DNA of 64,000 bases from Streptomyces sp. NBC_00249 (GTDB taxonomy: Bacteria; Actinomycetota; Actinomycetes; Streptomycetales; Streptomycetaceae), in assembly GCF_026342355.1 (NCBI RefSeq), contig NZ_JAPEMV010000009.1:124001-188000 (forward strand). Reading direction: 5' to 3'. Positions within the stretch are counted from its first letter, which is position 1; each line of letters opens with the position of its first letter. Positions 41,614 to 50,722 of this stretch are shown one piece after another. Made by a program: the position numbers and the translations under genes. Under the pieces are notes generated by a model. It was not told the origin of the DNA and ran no database searches. It worked only from the letters and a program-made list of their open reading frames with translations.

Positions 41614-42783
41614 ATGCCCGAGCCCGACATGACCGCCACCCAGCCCCGTCCCGTGTACGTGATCGGCGGTGGTCCCGGGGGCCTCGCCGTCGCCGCGGCG
41701 CTGCGTTCCCGCGGGGTGCGCGCCGTGGTCGTGGAGAAGGCCGGCTCCGTCGGCACCTCCTGGCGCGGCCACTACGCGCGACTGCGCCTGCACACCACCC
41801 GGCGGCTGTCCGCCCTGCCCGGCCTCGCGATACCGCGCCGCTTCGGGCGCTGGGTGGGACGGGCCGACGTGGTGCGGTACCTGGAGAAGTACGCCGAGTT
41901 CCACGAGCTGGAGCTGGTCACGGGCGTCGAGGTGACCCGTATCGAGCGCGCCGCCGACGGCGAGGGCTGGACCCTGCACGCCTCGGGCGGCCGGCAGCTC
42001 GCGGCGGGGGCCGTGGTCGTGGCGACGGGCTTCAACCACACCCCCGCGCTCCCCGACTGGCCGGGCCGGGACACGTACACCGGTCCGCTGCTGCACGCGT
42101 CCGCGTACCGCGATCCGGGGCCGTACGCCGGCCAGGACGTGCTGGTCGTCGGCGTCGGCAACACCGGCGCCGAGATAGCCGTGGACCTCGCCGACGGCGG
42201 GGCCGCCCGGGTGCGCCTCGCGGTGCGCACCGTCCCGCACATCGTGCGCCGCTCGACGGCCGGCTGGCCGGCGCAGCGCACGGGGATCCTCGTACGGCAC
42301 CTGCCGGTGCGGCTCGTGGACCGGCTCGGGGCGCTCACCGCGAAGGCTTCCGTCCCGGACCTGTCGGCGTACGGGCTGCCGCGGCCCGACACCGGCCTGT
42401 ACAGCAGGGTGAAGCAGGGGGCGATCCCGGTGCAGGACGTCGGCCTGATCGACGCGGTGCGCTCCGGCCGGGTCGAGCCGGTCGCCGCCGTCGCCTCCTT
42501 CGACGGCGCCGAGGTGGTCCTCGCGGACGGTACGAGGATCAGCCCGGACGCCGTCGTCGCCGCGACGGGCTACCGGCGCGGCCTGGAGGCCCTGGTGGGG
42601 CACCTCGGCGTCCTGGACGAGCGCGGCCGCCCCCTCGCCCACGGCCCCCGCACCCATCCCGGGGCGCCGGGCCTGTACTTCACCGGGTACACGAACCCGA
42701 TCAGCGGCATGTTCCGCGAACTGGCCCTGGACGCGGACCGCATCGCCAAGGCCCTGTCCCGCAAGCCCCGCCGCCGCCCCTGA
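41614..42783 (+). CDS. Flavin-containing monooxygenase-type oxidoreductase
   Basis: 389 residues. The FAD Rossmann motif is VYVIGGGPGGLAVAAAL, the NADPH motif is VLVVGVGNTGAEIAVDL, and ATGFNHTPALPDWPG plus AATGYRRGLEALVG are the paired ATG motifs of class B monooxygenases. The Baeyer-Villiger fingerprint is not complete, so N- or S-hydroxylation or ketone oxidation remain possible. It starts at ATG 41614, or 41629. Its location between regulon members suggests but does not prove a catabolic role; no operator is seen upstream. Confidence 0.88.
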   Translation: MPEPDMTATQPRPVYVIGGGPGGLAVAAALRSRGVRAVVVEKAGSVGTSWRGHYARLRLHTTRRLSALPGLAIPRRFGRWVGRADVVRYLEKYAEFHELELVTGVEVTRIERAADGEGWTLHASGGRQLAAGAVVVATGFNHTPALPDWPGRDTYTGPLLHASAYRDPGPYAGQDVLVVGVGNTGAEIAVDLADGGAARVRLAVRTVPHIVRRSTAGWPAQRTGILVRHLPVRLVDRLGALTAKASVPDLSAYGLPRPDTGLYSRVKQGAIPVQDVGLIDAVRSGRVEPVAAVASFDGAEVVLADGTRISPDAVVAATGYRRGLEALVGHLGVLDERGRPLAHGPRTHPGAPGLYFTGYTNPISGMFRELALDADRIAKALSRKPRRRP

Positions 42784-42877
42784 CCCACCGGGGCCGAAAC
42801 GGGTCTGGCCCCTTCCCACCCACGTCTGCCACCGTTCCACACACCACCTCCACGACCTTTCCCGCGCAACCCCATTC

Positions 42878-42916
42878 CTGACGGCGTGTCAGTTGAGTAA
42901 TCTGACACCACGTCAG
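42878..42916. promoter_or_regulatory. Tandem TetR-type operators, sites E1 and E2
   Basis: CTGACGGCGTGTCAG (42878-42892) and CTGACACCACGTCAG (42902-42916) have centres 24 bp apart and end 47 bp before the acyl-CoA ligase start. This is the only directly doubled operator in one promoter arm of the set. Confidence 0.78.
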
Positions 42917-42963
42917 CTAAAGCTGATTCCATCGGGGTTCATCGAGCAGGAGCGGGCGAAGCG

Positions 42964-45198
42964 ATGCTTGGATCAACTCACGGCACCCTGACCACCGACC
43001 TCCGCGCGCGAGTCGAGGCCTGCGGGGAGAGCCCCAGGACGGCCGTCCACTCCACGGCGGCGCCGTCCGCCGAGGACCCGTCCGCCCTGGACGTCAGCGG
43101 ACGGCCCCTGCACTCCGATGTGCCCGACCTGGACCGGTTCTTCCGGCCCGAGTCCGTGGCCGTCGTCGGCGCATCCGACACCGAGGGCCGGCCCAACACG
43201 GGCATCACCCGGCAGCTCATCGCCTGGGCCGAGCGCGTCGGCGCCCGCATCCACCCGGTCCATCCCACCCGCGCCACCGTCTTCGGCCTGCCCTGCCACG
43301 CCTCCGTGGCCGACCTGCCCGAAGAGGTGGACCTCGCCGTCCTCCTGGTCTCGGACCCCCTCCCCGTCATCGAGGAACTCGCCGACACCAAAGTGAAGTT
43401 CGCCGTCGCCTTCGCCTCCGGCTTCGCCGAGACGGGCGACGCCGGCGCCGCCGCCCAGACCCGCCTCGCCGCCGCCGTGCAGCGCTCCGGCCTGCGCCTC
43501 CTCGGCCCCAACACCAACCTCAACGCCTTCGAGGAATTCCGCGACGACCTCGACGGGCCGGCCATCGCCCTCATCACCCAGTCCGGCCACCAGGGCCGCC
43601 CGGTGTACACCCTCCAGGAGCTCGGCATCCGCCTCTCCCACTGGGCGCCCACCGGCAACGAGGCCGACCTCGAGACCTCCGACTTCATCTCCTACTTCGC
43701 CGAACAGCCCGAGGTCGGAGCCATCGCCTGCTACGTCGAGGGCCTCAAGGACGGCCGCGCCTTCCTCCTCGCCGCCGACCGGGCCGCCCGCAACGGCGTC
43801 CCCGTCGTCGCCGTCAAGGTCGGCCGCACCGAGACCGGCGCCCGCATGGCCGCCTCCCACACCGGCAAGCTCACCGGCGCCGACACCGTCGTGGACGCCG
43901 CCATGCGCCAGTTCGGGGTGATCCGCGTCGACGGCCTCGACGAACTCCAGGACACCGCCGCCCTCCTCGCCCGGGCCCGCCCCCCGAAGGCCGACGGGGT
44001 CGTCGTCTACTCCATCTCCGGCGGCACCGGCGCCCACTTCTCCGACCTCGCCACCGAGGCGGGCCTCTCCCTCCCCACCCTCTCCGAGGCCAAACAGGCC
44101 GAACTCCACCAGTGGATCCCGCCCTACCTCAACGTCGCCAACCCGGTCGACAACGGCGGCCACCCGGTGGGCGACTGGCGCGGCCGCAAAATCATCGACG
44201 CCCTCCTCGCCGACCCCACCGTCGGCGTCCTCATCTGCCCGATCACGGGCCCCTTCCCCCCGATGAGCGACAAACTGGCCAAAGACCTCACAGAAGCGGC
44301 CGAATCCACAGACAAACTCATCTGCGTCATCTGGGGCTCCCCCGTAGGCACCGAAGAGGCCTACCGCACCACCCTCCTCGGCTCCTCCCGCGTGGCCACC
44401 TTCCGCACCTTCGGCAACTGCATCACCGCCGTCCGCGCCTACCTCGGCCACCACCGCTTCACCGCCGCCTACCGCTCCCCCTTCGACGAAGCCCCCCGCA
44501 CCCCCTCCCCCTCGTACCGCAAGGCCCAGGCCCTGATGCGCCCCGGCCAGCAACTCAGCGAGCACGCCGCCAAGCAGCTCCTGCGCGCCTACGGCATCCG
44601 GGTCCCCCGCGAACAGCTGGTCACCAGCGCGGCGGCGGCCGTCCGCGCGGCCGGCCTCGTCGGCTACCCGGTCGTCATGAAGGCCTCCGGCCCCCAGCTG
44701 GCCCACAAGACAGAACTCGGCCTGGTCAAGGTCGGCCTCACCTCCGCCAGCCAGATCCGCGACGCCTACCGGGAACTCACCGACATAGCCCGCTACGAGA
44801 ACATCCCCCTCGACGGGATCCTGGTCTGCCAGATGGTCGAGCGGGGCGTCGAAATGGTCGTCGGCGTCACCCGCGACGACCTCTTCGGCCCGACCGTCAC
44901 CGTGGGCCTGGGCGGGGTCCTCGTCGAGGTCCTCCACGACGCGGCGGTCCGCGTGCCGCCCTTCGGGGAGGACCAGGCCCGGCACATGCTCACGGAACTC
45001 CGGGGGCACGCGCTCCTCGAAGGGGTCCGGGGGGCGCCGCCGGCGGACGTCGACGCGCTCGTCGAGGTGGTCCTACGGGTCCAGCGGATGGCGCTCGAAC
45101 TGGGGGACGTCCTCTCCGAGCTGGACATCAACCCCCTGATGGTCCTCCCCCGAGGCCAGGGGGCGGTAGCCCTGGACGCGCTGGCCGTCTGCCGCTGA
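42964..45198 (+). CDS. Acetate-CoA ligase (ADP-forming) family protein
   Basis: 744 residues. In order: a low-complexity lead (1-55), a CoA-binding Rossmann domain (FFRPESVAVVGASDTEGRPNTG), a succinyl-CoA synthetase-like flavodoxin domain (ALITQSGHQG; VYSISGGTGAHFSDLA), a linker, and the ATP-grasp domain (YGIRVPREQLVTSAAAAVRAAGLVGYPVVMKASG; LDINPLMVLP). The single-chain arrangement is that of actinobacterial ACD/Pat-like acyl-CoA synthetases. The usual active His is not obvious in ITQSGHQG-like position (normally SGA), so the acyl substrate is open. Two tandem operators precede it. Confidence 0.88.
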   Translation: MLGSTHGTLTTDLRARVEACGESPRTAVHSTAAPSAEDPSALDVSGRPLHSDVPDLDRFFRPESVAVVGASDTEGRPNTGITRQLIAWAERVGARIHPVHPTRATVFGLPCHASVADLPEEVDLAVLLVSDPLPVIEELADTKVKFAVAFASGFAETGDAGAAAQTRLAAAVQRSGLRLLGPNTNLNAFEEFRDDLDGPAIALITQSGHQGRPVYTLQELGIRLSHWAPTGNEADLETSDFISYFAEQPEVGAIACYVEGLKDGRAFLLAADRAARNGVPVVAVKVGRTETGARMAASHTGKLTGADTVVDAAMRQFGVIRVDGLDELQDTAALLARARPPKADGVVVYSISGGTGAHFSDLATEAGLSLPTLSEAKQAELHQWIPPYLNVANPVDNGGHPVGDWRGRKIIDALLADPTVGVLICPITGPFPPMSDKLAKDLTEAAESTDKLICVIWGSPVGTEEAYRTTLLGSSRVATFRTFGNCITAVRAYLGHHRFTAAYRSPFDEAPRTPSPSYRKAQALMRPGQQLSEHAAKQLLRAYGIRVPREQLVTSAAAAVRAAGLVGYPVVMKASGPQLAHKTELGLVKVGLTSASQIRDAYRELTDIARYENIPLDGILVCQMVERGVEMVVGVTRDDLFGPTVTVGLGGVLVEVLHDAAVRVPPFGEDQARHMLTELRGHALLEGVRGAPPADVDALVEVVLRVQRMALELGDVLSELDINPLMVLPRGQGAVALDALAVCR

Positions 45199-45408
45199 CC
45201 ACCCCGCACGGTCCTCTCCCCGCCCCACCGTTCCCGCCTCAGAGCCGGCGCGGCTCAAACCCCTGGGGCTCCGCCCCAGACCCCGCGCCTCAAACGCCGG
45301 CGAGGCTGGATCGCGTAGCCGTTCGCGTGCGGGTCCGCTCCCGGGGGCCAGCCCCCGGACCCCCGCTCCTCAAACGCCGGAGGGGCTGGATTTGGCGGGG
45401 CTGGATTT
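45199..45408. repeat. Dispersed intergenic repeats, second locus
   Basis: The 48-bp segment 45261-45308 is identical to 28029-28076, including hairpin CTGGGGC-TCC-GCCCCAG. A variant, CCTCAAACGCCGGAGGGGCTGG, starts near 45366; only its first 20 bases match the family closely. No gene is seen from 45199 to 45480. Confidence 0.85.
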
Positions 45409-45480
45409 GCTGGCGTTGCCGGGGAATGGGCCCACGCGGGATCAAGGGACCTGGCCCGGATCAGAGACGTGAGACGTGAG

Positions 45481-45620
45481 GGGTCGGGGACGGGGTGGGG
45501 TGTCGTCCGGGATGTAAAACGTGATTTGTTGGCGCGCGGTGCCGCCACACCAACGGAGCTTCGGATCGGGCGCCATAAATCATGCCTATCCCGGACGGCA
45601 CCCCACCCCGTCCCCGACCC
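45481..45620. repeat. 140-bp element bounded by 32-bp inverted repeats
   Basis: Arms 45481-45512 and 45589-45620 match in 31 of 32 positions (one C/T change). The 76-bp interior is much richer in A/T than the surroundings and contains further pairing (GTGATTT with AAATCAT, GGCGC with GCGCC, GTTGG with CCAAC). It ends 81 bp before the crotonase start. It has the look of a MITE or a large structured RNA. Confidence 0.85.
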
Positions 45621-45701
45621 CGCCCCCACCCGCAGCCCCGCCCGGGCACCGGCCACCCCCGAACCCGCCCGGCCAACGCCCACCCCCGAACAGGAGACCC
45701 C

Positions 45702-46511
45702 GTGCCCCACGCCCCCGACGACGAGATCCGGCACCGCCAAGAAGGCAACGTCTCGTGGATCACCCTCAACCGCCCCGACGCCATGAACGCCCTCACCTGG
45801 GACCAGCGCGAGCGCGTCATCGCCCTGCTCGCCGACGCCTCCGCCGACCCCGACGTACGCGCCGTCGTCATCACCGCCACCGGCAAGGGCTTCTGCGCCG
45901 GCGCCGACCTCCGCGGCTCCCCCGCCCAGCCCGCCGCAGGCGACCGCGTCGCGGGCGACGTCGCCCGGATGATCCGCCAAGGCGCCCAGCGCCTGATCAC
46001 CGCAGTCCTGGACTGCGAGAAACCCGTCATCGCCGCAGTCAACGGCACCGCCGCCGGCATAGGCGCCCACCTCGCCCTCGCCTGCGACCTCGTCATCGCC
46101 GCCGAACCGGCCCGTTTCATCGAGGTGTTCGTCCGCCGCGGCCTCGTCCCCGACGGCGGCGGCGCCTACCTCCTGCCCCGCCTCCTCGGCCCCCAGAAGG
46201 CCAAGGAGCTGATGTTCTTCGGCGACGCCGTCCCCGCCACCGAGGCGGCCCGTCTCGGCCTCGTCAACACGGTGGTCCCGGCCGAGGAACTGGAGGCGAC
46301 GGCCCGCACCTGGGCCGAGCGCCTCGCGCAAGGCCCCACCCGCGCGCTCGCGCTCACGAAGCAGCTGGTCAACGCCTCCCTGGACAGCGACCGCGCCACC
46401 GCACTGGCCGCCGAGGCCACCGCCCAGGAGCTCAACATGACCACCGCCGACGCGAACGAAGGCGTGGCCAGCTTCGTAGAACGCCGCACACCGAAGTACA
46501 CGGGCCGGTAA
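45702..46511 (+). CDS. Enoyl-CoA hydratase/isomerase family protein
   Basis: 269 residues from GTG 45702 (CAGGAG upstream). Crotonase signatures are VSWITLNRPDAMNAL, ATGKGFCAGADLRG (oxyanion hole) and NGTAAGIGAHLALACDLVIA, followed by FIEVFVRRGLVPDGGGAYLLPRLLG, where Glu/Asp positions of the active site are kept. It is a conventional hydratase-type member, unlike the one at 24646. No CTGACR-type operator lies upstream; instead a 140-bp inverted-repeat element does. Confidence 0.9.
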   Translation: MPHAPDDEIRHRQEGNVSWITLNRPDAMNALTWDQRERVIALLADASADPDVRAVVITATGKGFCAGADLRGSPAQPAAGDRVAGDVARMIRQGAQRLITAVLDCEKPVIAAVNGTAAGIGAHLALACDLVIAAEPARFIEVFVRRGLVPDGGGAYLLPRLLGPQKAKELMFFGDAVPATEAARLGLVNTVVPAEELEATARTWAERLAQGPTRALALTKQLVNASLDSDRATALAAEATAQELNMTTADANEGVASFVERRTPKYTGR

Positions 46512-46515
46512 AAAA

Positions 46516-47310
46516 CTACATCCGCGGATCCGGCTTCAGCAGCGCGAACACCGCCCCCGCCGGGTCGGACGCCCACGCGATCCGCCCGACCTCCGGCACG
46601 TCCGCCGCCGGCATCAGCACCTCGCCGCCGTTCCCCTCGATCGCCGTGACGGTGGCATCCGTGTCCGCCACCGCGAAGTACGGCACCCACCGCGGCACCA
46701 TCGCCGACGCCCCGCCCGCGCCCTCGCCCTGTTCGGCGACCCCGCCGAAGGACCCGTCCTCCTGGTCCCCGTCGGCGATGCTCAGCACCCGGTACGTCAT
46801 CCCGGGCGCCTGCATCTCGGCGTACCGCCACCCGAAGACCCCCCCATAAAAACGCACGGCCGCGACCGGATCCGGCACGTGCAGCTCCGCCCACACAAAG
46901 CTGTTCGGCGCGGAGGTCAGCTCCAGCCCGGCGGTCTTCCCCGGCTGCCAGCAGGCGAACTCGGCGCCCTGCGGGTCGGTGAACTGCGCCAGCCAGCCCT
47001 CCCCCATCACGTCCATGGGTTCCATCCGCACCCGCCCGCCCCCGCTGCGCACGCTCTCGGCGGTGGCCCGGACGTCCGGGCTGTTGAAGTGGATCATCCA
47101 GGCGGACTTCGCGCCCGCCTCGGTCAGCGGGCCGAGCGCGGCGACGGTCTTGCCCGCCACCTGGAAGAAGCCGTACCCGCCCGCCTCGGGCCCGGCGGAG
47201 GCGAACTGCCAGCCGAAGACGGAGGAGTAGAACGCGACGGCCGCGTCGGTGTCGGGGCTGCCGAGGTCGAGCCAGTTGGGGGATCCGGTACGGAAGTCGG
47301 TGCCGAGCAT
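46516..47310 (-). CDS. VOC-superfamily protein (two glyoxalase modules)
   Basis: 264 residues with duplicated VOC modules (SPNWLDLGSPDTDAAVAFYSSVFGWQF and FVWAELHVPDPVAAVRFYGGVFGWRY), each ending in a GAEFACWQPG / GAVFALLKP strand. It is similar in build to the kbpA-like protein at 30898. Metal and catalytic residues are not assigned; such proteins serve as lyases, dioxygenases or binding/resistance proteins. It converges with the crotonase gene over 4 bp. Confidence 0.87.
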   Translation of the reverse strand: MLGTDFRTGSPNWLDLGSPDTDAAVAFYSSVFGWQFASAGPEAGGYGFFQVAGKTVAALGPLTEAGAKSAWMIHFNSPDVRATAESVRSGGGRVRMEPMDVMGEGWLAQFTDPQGAEFACWQPGKTAGLELTSAPNSFVWAELHVPDPVAAVRFYGGVFGWRYAEMQAPGMTYRVLSIADGDQEDGSFGGVAEQGEGAGGASAMVPRWVPYFAVADTDATVTAIEGNGGEVLMPAADVPEVGRIAWASDPAGAVFALLKPDPRM

Positions 47311-47489
47311 GGGCTCCTCCAGAGGGGTGCGCTACGGGGTGCACCCGCCACCATGCCGACCCCCCGCACCCGGGGCCCCGTACGAGCCCCGGACCCCGCC
47401 CCGTTTCACCCGTCCGGCGGATCGGCCCGCCGGCCCCCGCACCGGCCCCCACCCCGCCGCCCACACCACCCCGCGCAACCCCTTCCCAT

Positions 47490-47504
47490 CTGACACTCCG
47501 TCAG
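47490..47504. promoter_or_regulatory. TetR-type operator, site F
   Basis: CTGACACTCCGTCAG lies 17 bp upstream of ATG 47522 of the flavin reductase gene. Confidence 0.75.
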
Positions 47505-47521
47505 TTTCAATCATCCATGTG

Positions 47522-48154
47522 ATGGGACACGCAGGGATGGCGGCCACCGTCGTCCGATACCTCCGATCGGCCGGCTCCCCCACCTCCACGAGGCCGGGAC
47601 CCGGGTCCGAGCACCTCGACACGCTCCCCCGCCCCGACCTGCGGGCCGTCGGTGAGGACGAGCGCGCGCCCGTCAGCCCCGCCGAATTCCGCGCGGTCCT
47701 CGGCAATTTCGCCAGCGGGGTCACGATCATCACCGCCCCGCCCGCCGAGGGCGAGGACGGCCCGGCCGGCTTCGCCTGCCAGTCCTTCGCCTCGCTCTCC
47801 CTGGACCCGCCCCTGGTCACCTTCATGGTGGCCCGTACGTCGACCACCTGGCCGCGCATCGCCCGCGCCGGAGTGTTCTGCGTCAACATCCTCGGGGCCG
47901 AACAGGGCGAACTGTGCCGGGCCTTCGCGGTCAGCGGCGCCGACAAGTTCGCCGGGGTGGGCCACCGGCCCGCGCCCGCGACCGGGTCACCGCAGCTCGA
48001 CGACGCGCCCGCCTGGATCGACTGCCGGATCCACGCCGTCCACACCGGCGGGGACCACCTGATCGTCGTGGGCCGCGTCGAGGCCATGGGCGCCGCCGGC
48101 GAGGGCGACCCGCTCCTCTTCCACAAGGGCCGCTTCGGCCGCTTCACACACTGA
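47522..48154 (+). CDS. Flavin reductase family protein
   Basis: 210 residues. After a variable lead of 55 residues, the FMN-binding split barrel starts at FRAVLGNFASGVTIITAP and continues with GFACQSFASLSLDPPLVTFMVARTSTTWPRI (hallmark SFASLSLDPPLV) and the C-terminal HIxR-like GRFGRFTH. Such proteins supply reduced flavin to two-component monooxygenases (HsaB-like in steroid A-ring opening), but no oxygenase partner is visible in the window. The start could also be ATG 47537. Operator F overlaps its promoter. Confidence 0.88.
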   Translation: MGHAGMAATVVRYLRSAGSPTSTRPGPGSEHLDTLPRPDLRAVGEDERAPVSPAEFRAVLGNFASGVTIITAPPAEGEDGPAGFACQSFASLSLDPPLVTFMVARTSTTWPRIARAGVFCVNILGAEQGELCRAFAVSGADKFAGVGHRPAPATGSPQLDDAPAWIDCRIHAVHTGGDHLIVVGRVEAMGAAGEGDPLLFHKGRFGRFTH

Positions 48155-48329
48155 AGTTGTCGCCGATGCCGGAGGCACACAGCGCGAAGCCGGCGCCGGT
48201 GGCACGGTCGAGCGCGACGACCGGCTCGTCATCGAGGACGGCAAGGGCGTACAGCAGACACTTGAACGGCTCCCCGGACAGCTTCGCGACCCCCACGACG
48301 GCCGAAAACCGCCCACGACCGAATACCAT
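48144..48329 (-). CDS. Small hypothetical protein
   Basis: 61 residues from ATG 48329, overlapping the flavin reductase 3' end by 11 bp on the opposite strand. The sequence (MVFGRGRFSAVVGVAKLSGE, then CLLYALAVLDDEPVVALDR and ending GIGDNFSV) has balanced, protein-like composition unlike the usual GC shadow. I recognise no family. It occupies an otherwise empty 264-bp gap between two convergent genes. Confidence 0.45.
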   Translation of the reverse strand: MVFGRGRFSAVVGVAKLSGEPFKCLLYALAVLDDEPVVALDRATGAGFALCASGIGDNFSV

Positions 48330-48418
48330 CCGCGCACCCTGACCGACCCCACGGACAGCCCCTCCGGGCCCTGCCGGACCGCGCACGCAAGCCCGGCAGG
48401 ACCCGAACCGGAACCGCC

Positions 48419-49486
48419 CTAGAAGGTCAGCACCCCCCGGGCCACCCGCCCGTGATGCGCGTCGTCGACGGCCTTCGCGAAGTCCTCCACCGGGTAGACC
48501 TCGGTCACCAGCTCGTCCAGCAGCAGCTTCCCCTGCCGGTACAGCTCCGCGTACAGCGCGATGTCGCGCTGCGGGCGCGAGGACCCGTACCGGCAGCCCA
48601 TGATCGTCTTGTCGAGGTACATGGACGAGACGAGGAATGACGCCTCCTCCGTGAAGCCCGGCACCCCCAGCAGGACCGCCTGCCCGTGCCGGTCGAGCAG
48701 GTCGATCGCCTGCCGGATCAGCTTCACGTTGCCGACGCACTCGAAGGCGTGGTCCGCGCCCGTCGGCAGGATCTCGCGGACGGCCGCCGTGGTGTCGGCG
48801 ACGGCCGAGGCGTCCACGAAGTGGGTGGCGCCGAACTGCCGGGCGACCGCCTCCTTCGCCGGGTTGGCGTCCACGGCCACGATGGTCGTGGCCCCGGCGA
48901 TCCGCGCGCCCTGGAGGACGTTGAGCCCGATGCCGCCGGTGCCGATGACGACCACCGTCTCGCCCCGGTCGACCTTGGCCCGGTTCAGGACGGCCCCGAC
49001 CCCCGTGAGCACCCCGCAGCCGATCAGCGCGGCCGAGGTCAGCGGGATGTCCTCGGGGATCTTCACGGCCTGTACGGCCTTGACGAGGGTCCGCTCCGCG
49101 AACGCCGAGTTGGAGGCGAACTGGAACAGCGGCTGCCCGCCCCGCGAGAAGGGCCGGCCCGGCATCCCGATGGCCTTGCGGCACATCGTGGGCCGGCCCC
49201 GGTCGCAGTCGGCGCAGGCCCCGCAGTTGGCCAGGGTGGACAGTGCCACGTGGTCACCGGGCGCCACGTGCGTCACCCCCGCCCCCACCGCCTCGACCAC
49301 ACCGGCGCCCTCGTGCCCGAGCACGACCGGCGGCGGGAACGGAATCGTCCCGTCGATCACCGACAGGTCGCTGTGGCACAGCCCGGCCGCCCCGATCGCG
49401 ACCAGCACCTCCCCCGGCCCGGGATCGCGGATCTCCAGATCCCCGACGACCTGGGCCTGCTTGCCGTCGAACACGACGCCTCTCAC
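48419..49486 (-). CDS. Zinc-dependent alcohol dehydrogenase
   Basis: 355 residues from GTG 49486 (GGAGCCCAG upstream). The catalytic zinc site is GLCHSDLSVIDG ... GHEGAG, and the structural zinc Cys cluster is NCGACADCDRGRPTMC. The NAD motif is VVIGTGGIGLNVLQGA. It is a class III-like, long-insert MDR of the kind used on acyl or mycothiol-linked alcohols. It is the third gene of the SDR-ACAD-ADH operon, with a GTGA-type overlap with the ACAD stop. Confidence 0.93.
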   Translation of the reverse strand: MRGVVFDGKQAQVVGDLEIRDPGPGEVLVAIGAAGLCHSDLSVIDGTIPFPPPVVLGHEGAGVVEAVGAGVTHVAPGDHVALSTLANCGACADCDRGRPTMCRKAIGMPGRPFSRGGQPLFQFASNSAFAERTLVKAVQAVKIPEDIPLTSAALIGCGVLTGVGAVLNRAKVDRGETVVVIGTGGIGLNVLQGARIAGATTIVAVDANPAKEAVARQFGATHFVDASAVADTTAAVREILPTGADHAFECVGNVKLIRQAIDLLDRHGQAVLLGVPGFTEEASFLVSSMYLDKTIMGCRYGSSRPQRDIALYAELYRQGKLLLDELVTEVYPVEDFAKAVDDAHHGRVARGVLTF

Positions 49487-50709
49487 CTGGGCTCCTTAGG
49501 CAGGCCGAGCACCCGCTCGGCGATGATGTTCCGCTGGATCTCGTCCGAGCCGCCGTAGATGGTGTCGGCGCGGGTGAACAGGAAGAGCCGCTGCTCCTCG
49601 TCGAGCCCGAGTTCGTACGGGGCCCCCTGCGCCCAGAGCCCCGGCCCGGCGGTGGCGGCCGCGCCCCGGACGGCCACCGCGAGCTCCCCGAGGCGCCGGT
49701 GCCAGCCGCCCCACAGCAGCTTGGCCACGCTCGGCGCGCCCGGGTCGCCTTCCGCCCCCTGTGCCCCCTGTGGCCCCCGCGCCCCCAGCGTCCGCAGGGC
49801 GTTCCAGCGCATGACGCGCAGTTCGGCCCACTGCCGTACGAGGTGTTCGCGCACGACCGGATCCGGGGCGGGCGAGGCCGCGTAGGCGCGGATGACCCGT
49901 TCCAGTTCGGCCGCGAAGCCGATCTGCTGGACGAGCGTGGACACCCCGCGTTCCAGGGCGAGCAGCCCCATGGCGACGGTCCAGCCCTGCCCCTCGCCGC
50001 CGACGACCTCGGTGGCGACGGCGCCGTCGAGGAAGACCTCGTTGAACTCGGCGGTGCCGGACATCTGCCGGATGGGCCGGACCTCGATCCGTCCGGGCTG
50101 GTCCATGCGGACGAGGAGGAAGGACAGGCCGTGGTGGCGGCGGGAGCCGGCCTCGGTGCGGGCCAGGACGAAGCACCAGTCGGCGTCCTGGGCGAGGGAG
50201 GTCCAGATCTTCTGCCCGGTGACCCGGTACAGCCCGTCGGCCGGGTCGCGGACGGCGGCGGTGCGGACGCCGGCCAGGTCGGAGCCGGCGCCGGGCTCGC
50301 TGTAGCCCTGGCACCACAGTTCCTCGCCGAGGGCGATCCCGGGCAGGAAGCGGGCCTGCTGCTGCGGGGTGCCGTAGGCGATGAGGGTGGGGGCGAGGAG
50401 GTTCTCGCCGATGTGGCCGACGCGGCCGGGTGCGCGCAGCGCCGCGTACTCCTCTGCCCAGACGACCTGGCCGGTGAGGGAGAGCCGCTGCTGCCCGTAC
50501 GCGCCGGCGGGGAGGTCCCAGCCGGTGCCGATCCAGCCGCCGCGTCCGAGTTCCCGTTCCCAGGCGCGCCGGGCCGCCACCTCCTGGTGCTCGCTGCCCG
50601 GGCCGCCGAGTCCGACGGCGCGGGCGTACGGGCCGGTGAGGTGTGCGGTGAGCCAGGAGCGGGCGCGGGCGCGCAGTTCCTCGGCCTCCGCGCCGAATGC
50701 GAAATCCAC
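49483..50709 (-). CDS. Acyl-CoA dehydrogenase
   Basis: 408 residues from GTG 50709. Family motifs are WCQGYSEPGAGSDLAGVRTAAV, GQKIWTSLAQDADWCFVLART and the C-terminal FTRADTIYGGSDEIQRNIIAERVLGLP (hallmark GGSDEIQRNIIAERVLGLP). It is a full, soluble FadE-type enzyme, presumably introducing the alpha-beta double bond in a CoA ester. It lies second in the operon led by the SDR gene behind operator G. Confidence 0.93.
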   Translation of the reverse strand: MDFAFGAEAEELRARARSWLTAHLTGPYARAVGLGGPGSEHQEVAARRAWERELGRGGWIGTGWDLPAGAYGQQRLSLTGQVVWAEEYAALRAPGRVGHIGENLLAPTLIAYGTPQQQARFLPGIALGEELWCQGYSEPGAGSDLAGVRTAAVRDPADGLYRVTGQKIWTSLAQDADWCFVLARTEAGSRRHHGLSFLLVRMDQPGRIEVRPIRQMSGTAEFNEVFLDGAVATEVVGGEGQGWTVAMGLLALERGVSTLVQQIGFAAELERVIRAYAASPAPDPVVREHLVRQWAELRVMRWNALRTLGARGPQGAQGAEGDPGAPSVAKLLWGGWHRRLGELAVAVRGAAATAGPGLWAQGAPYELGLDEEQRLFLFTRADTIYGGSDEIQRNIIAERVLGLPKEPR

Positions 50710-50722
50710 CGGGCCGCCTTCC

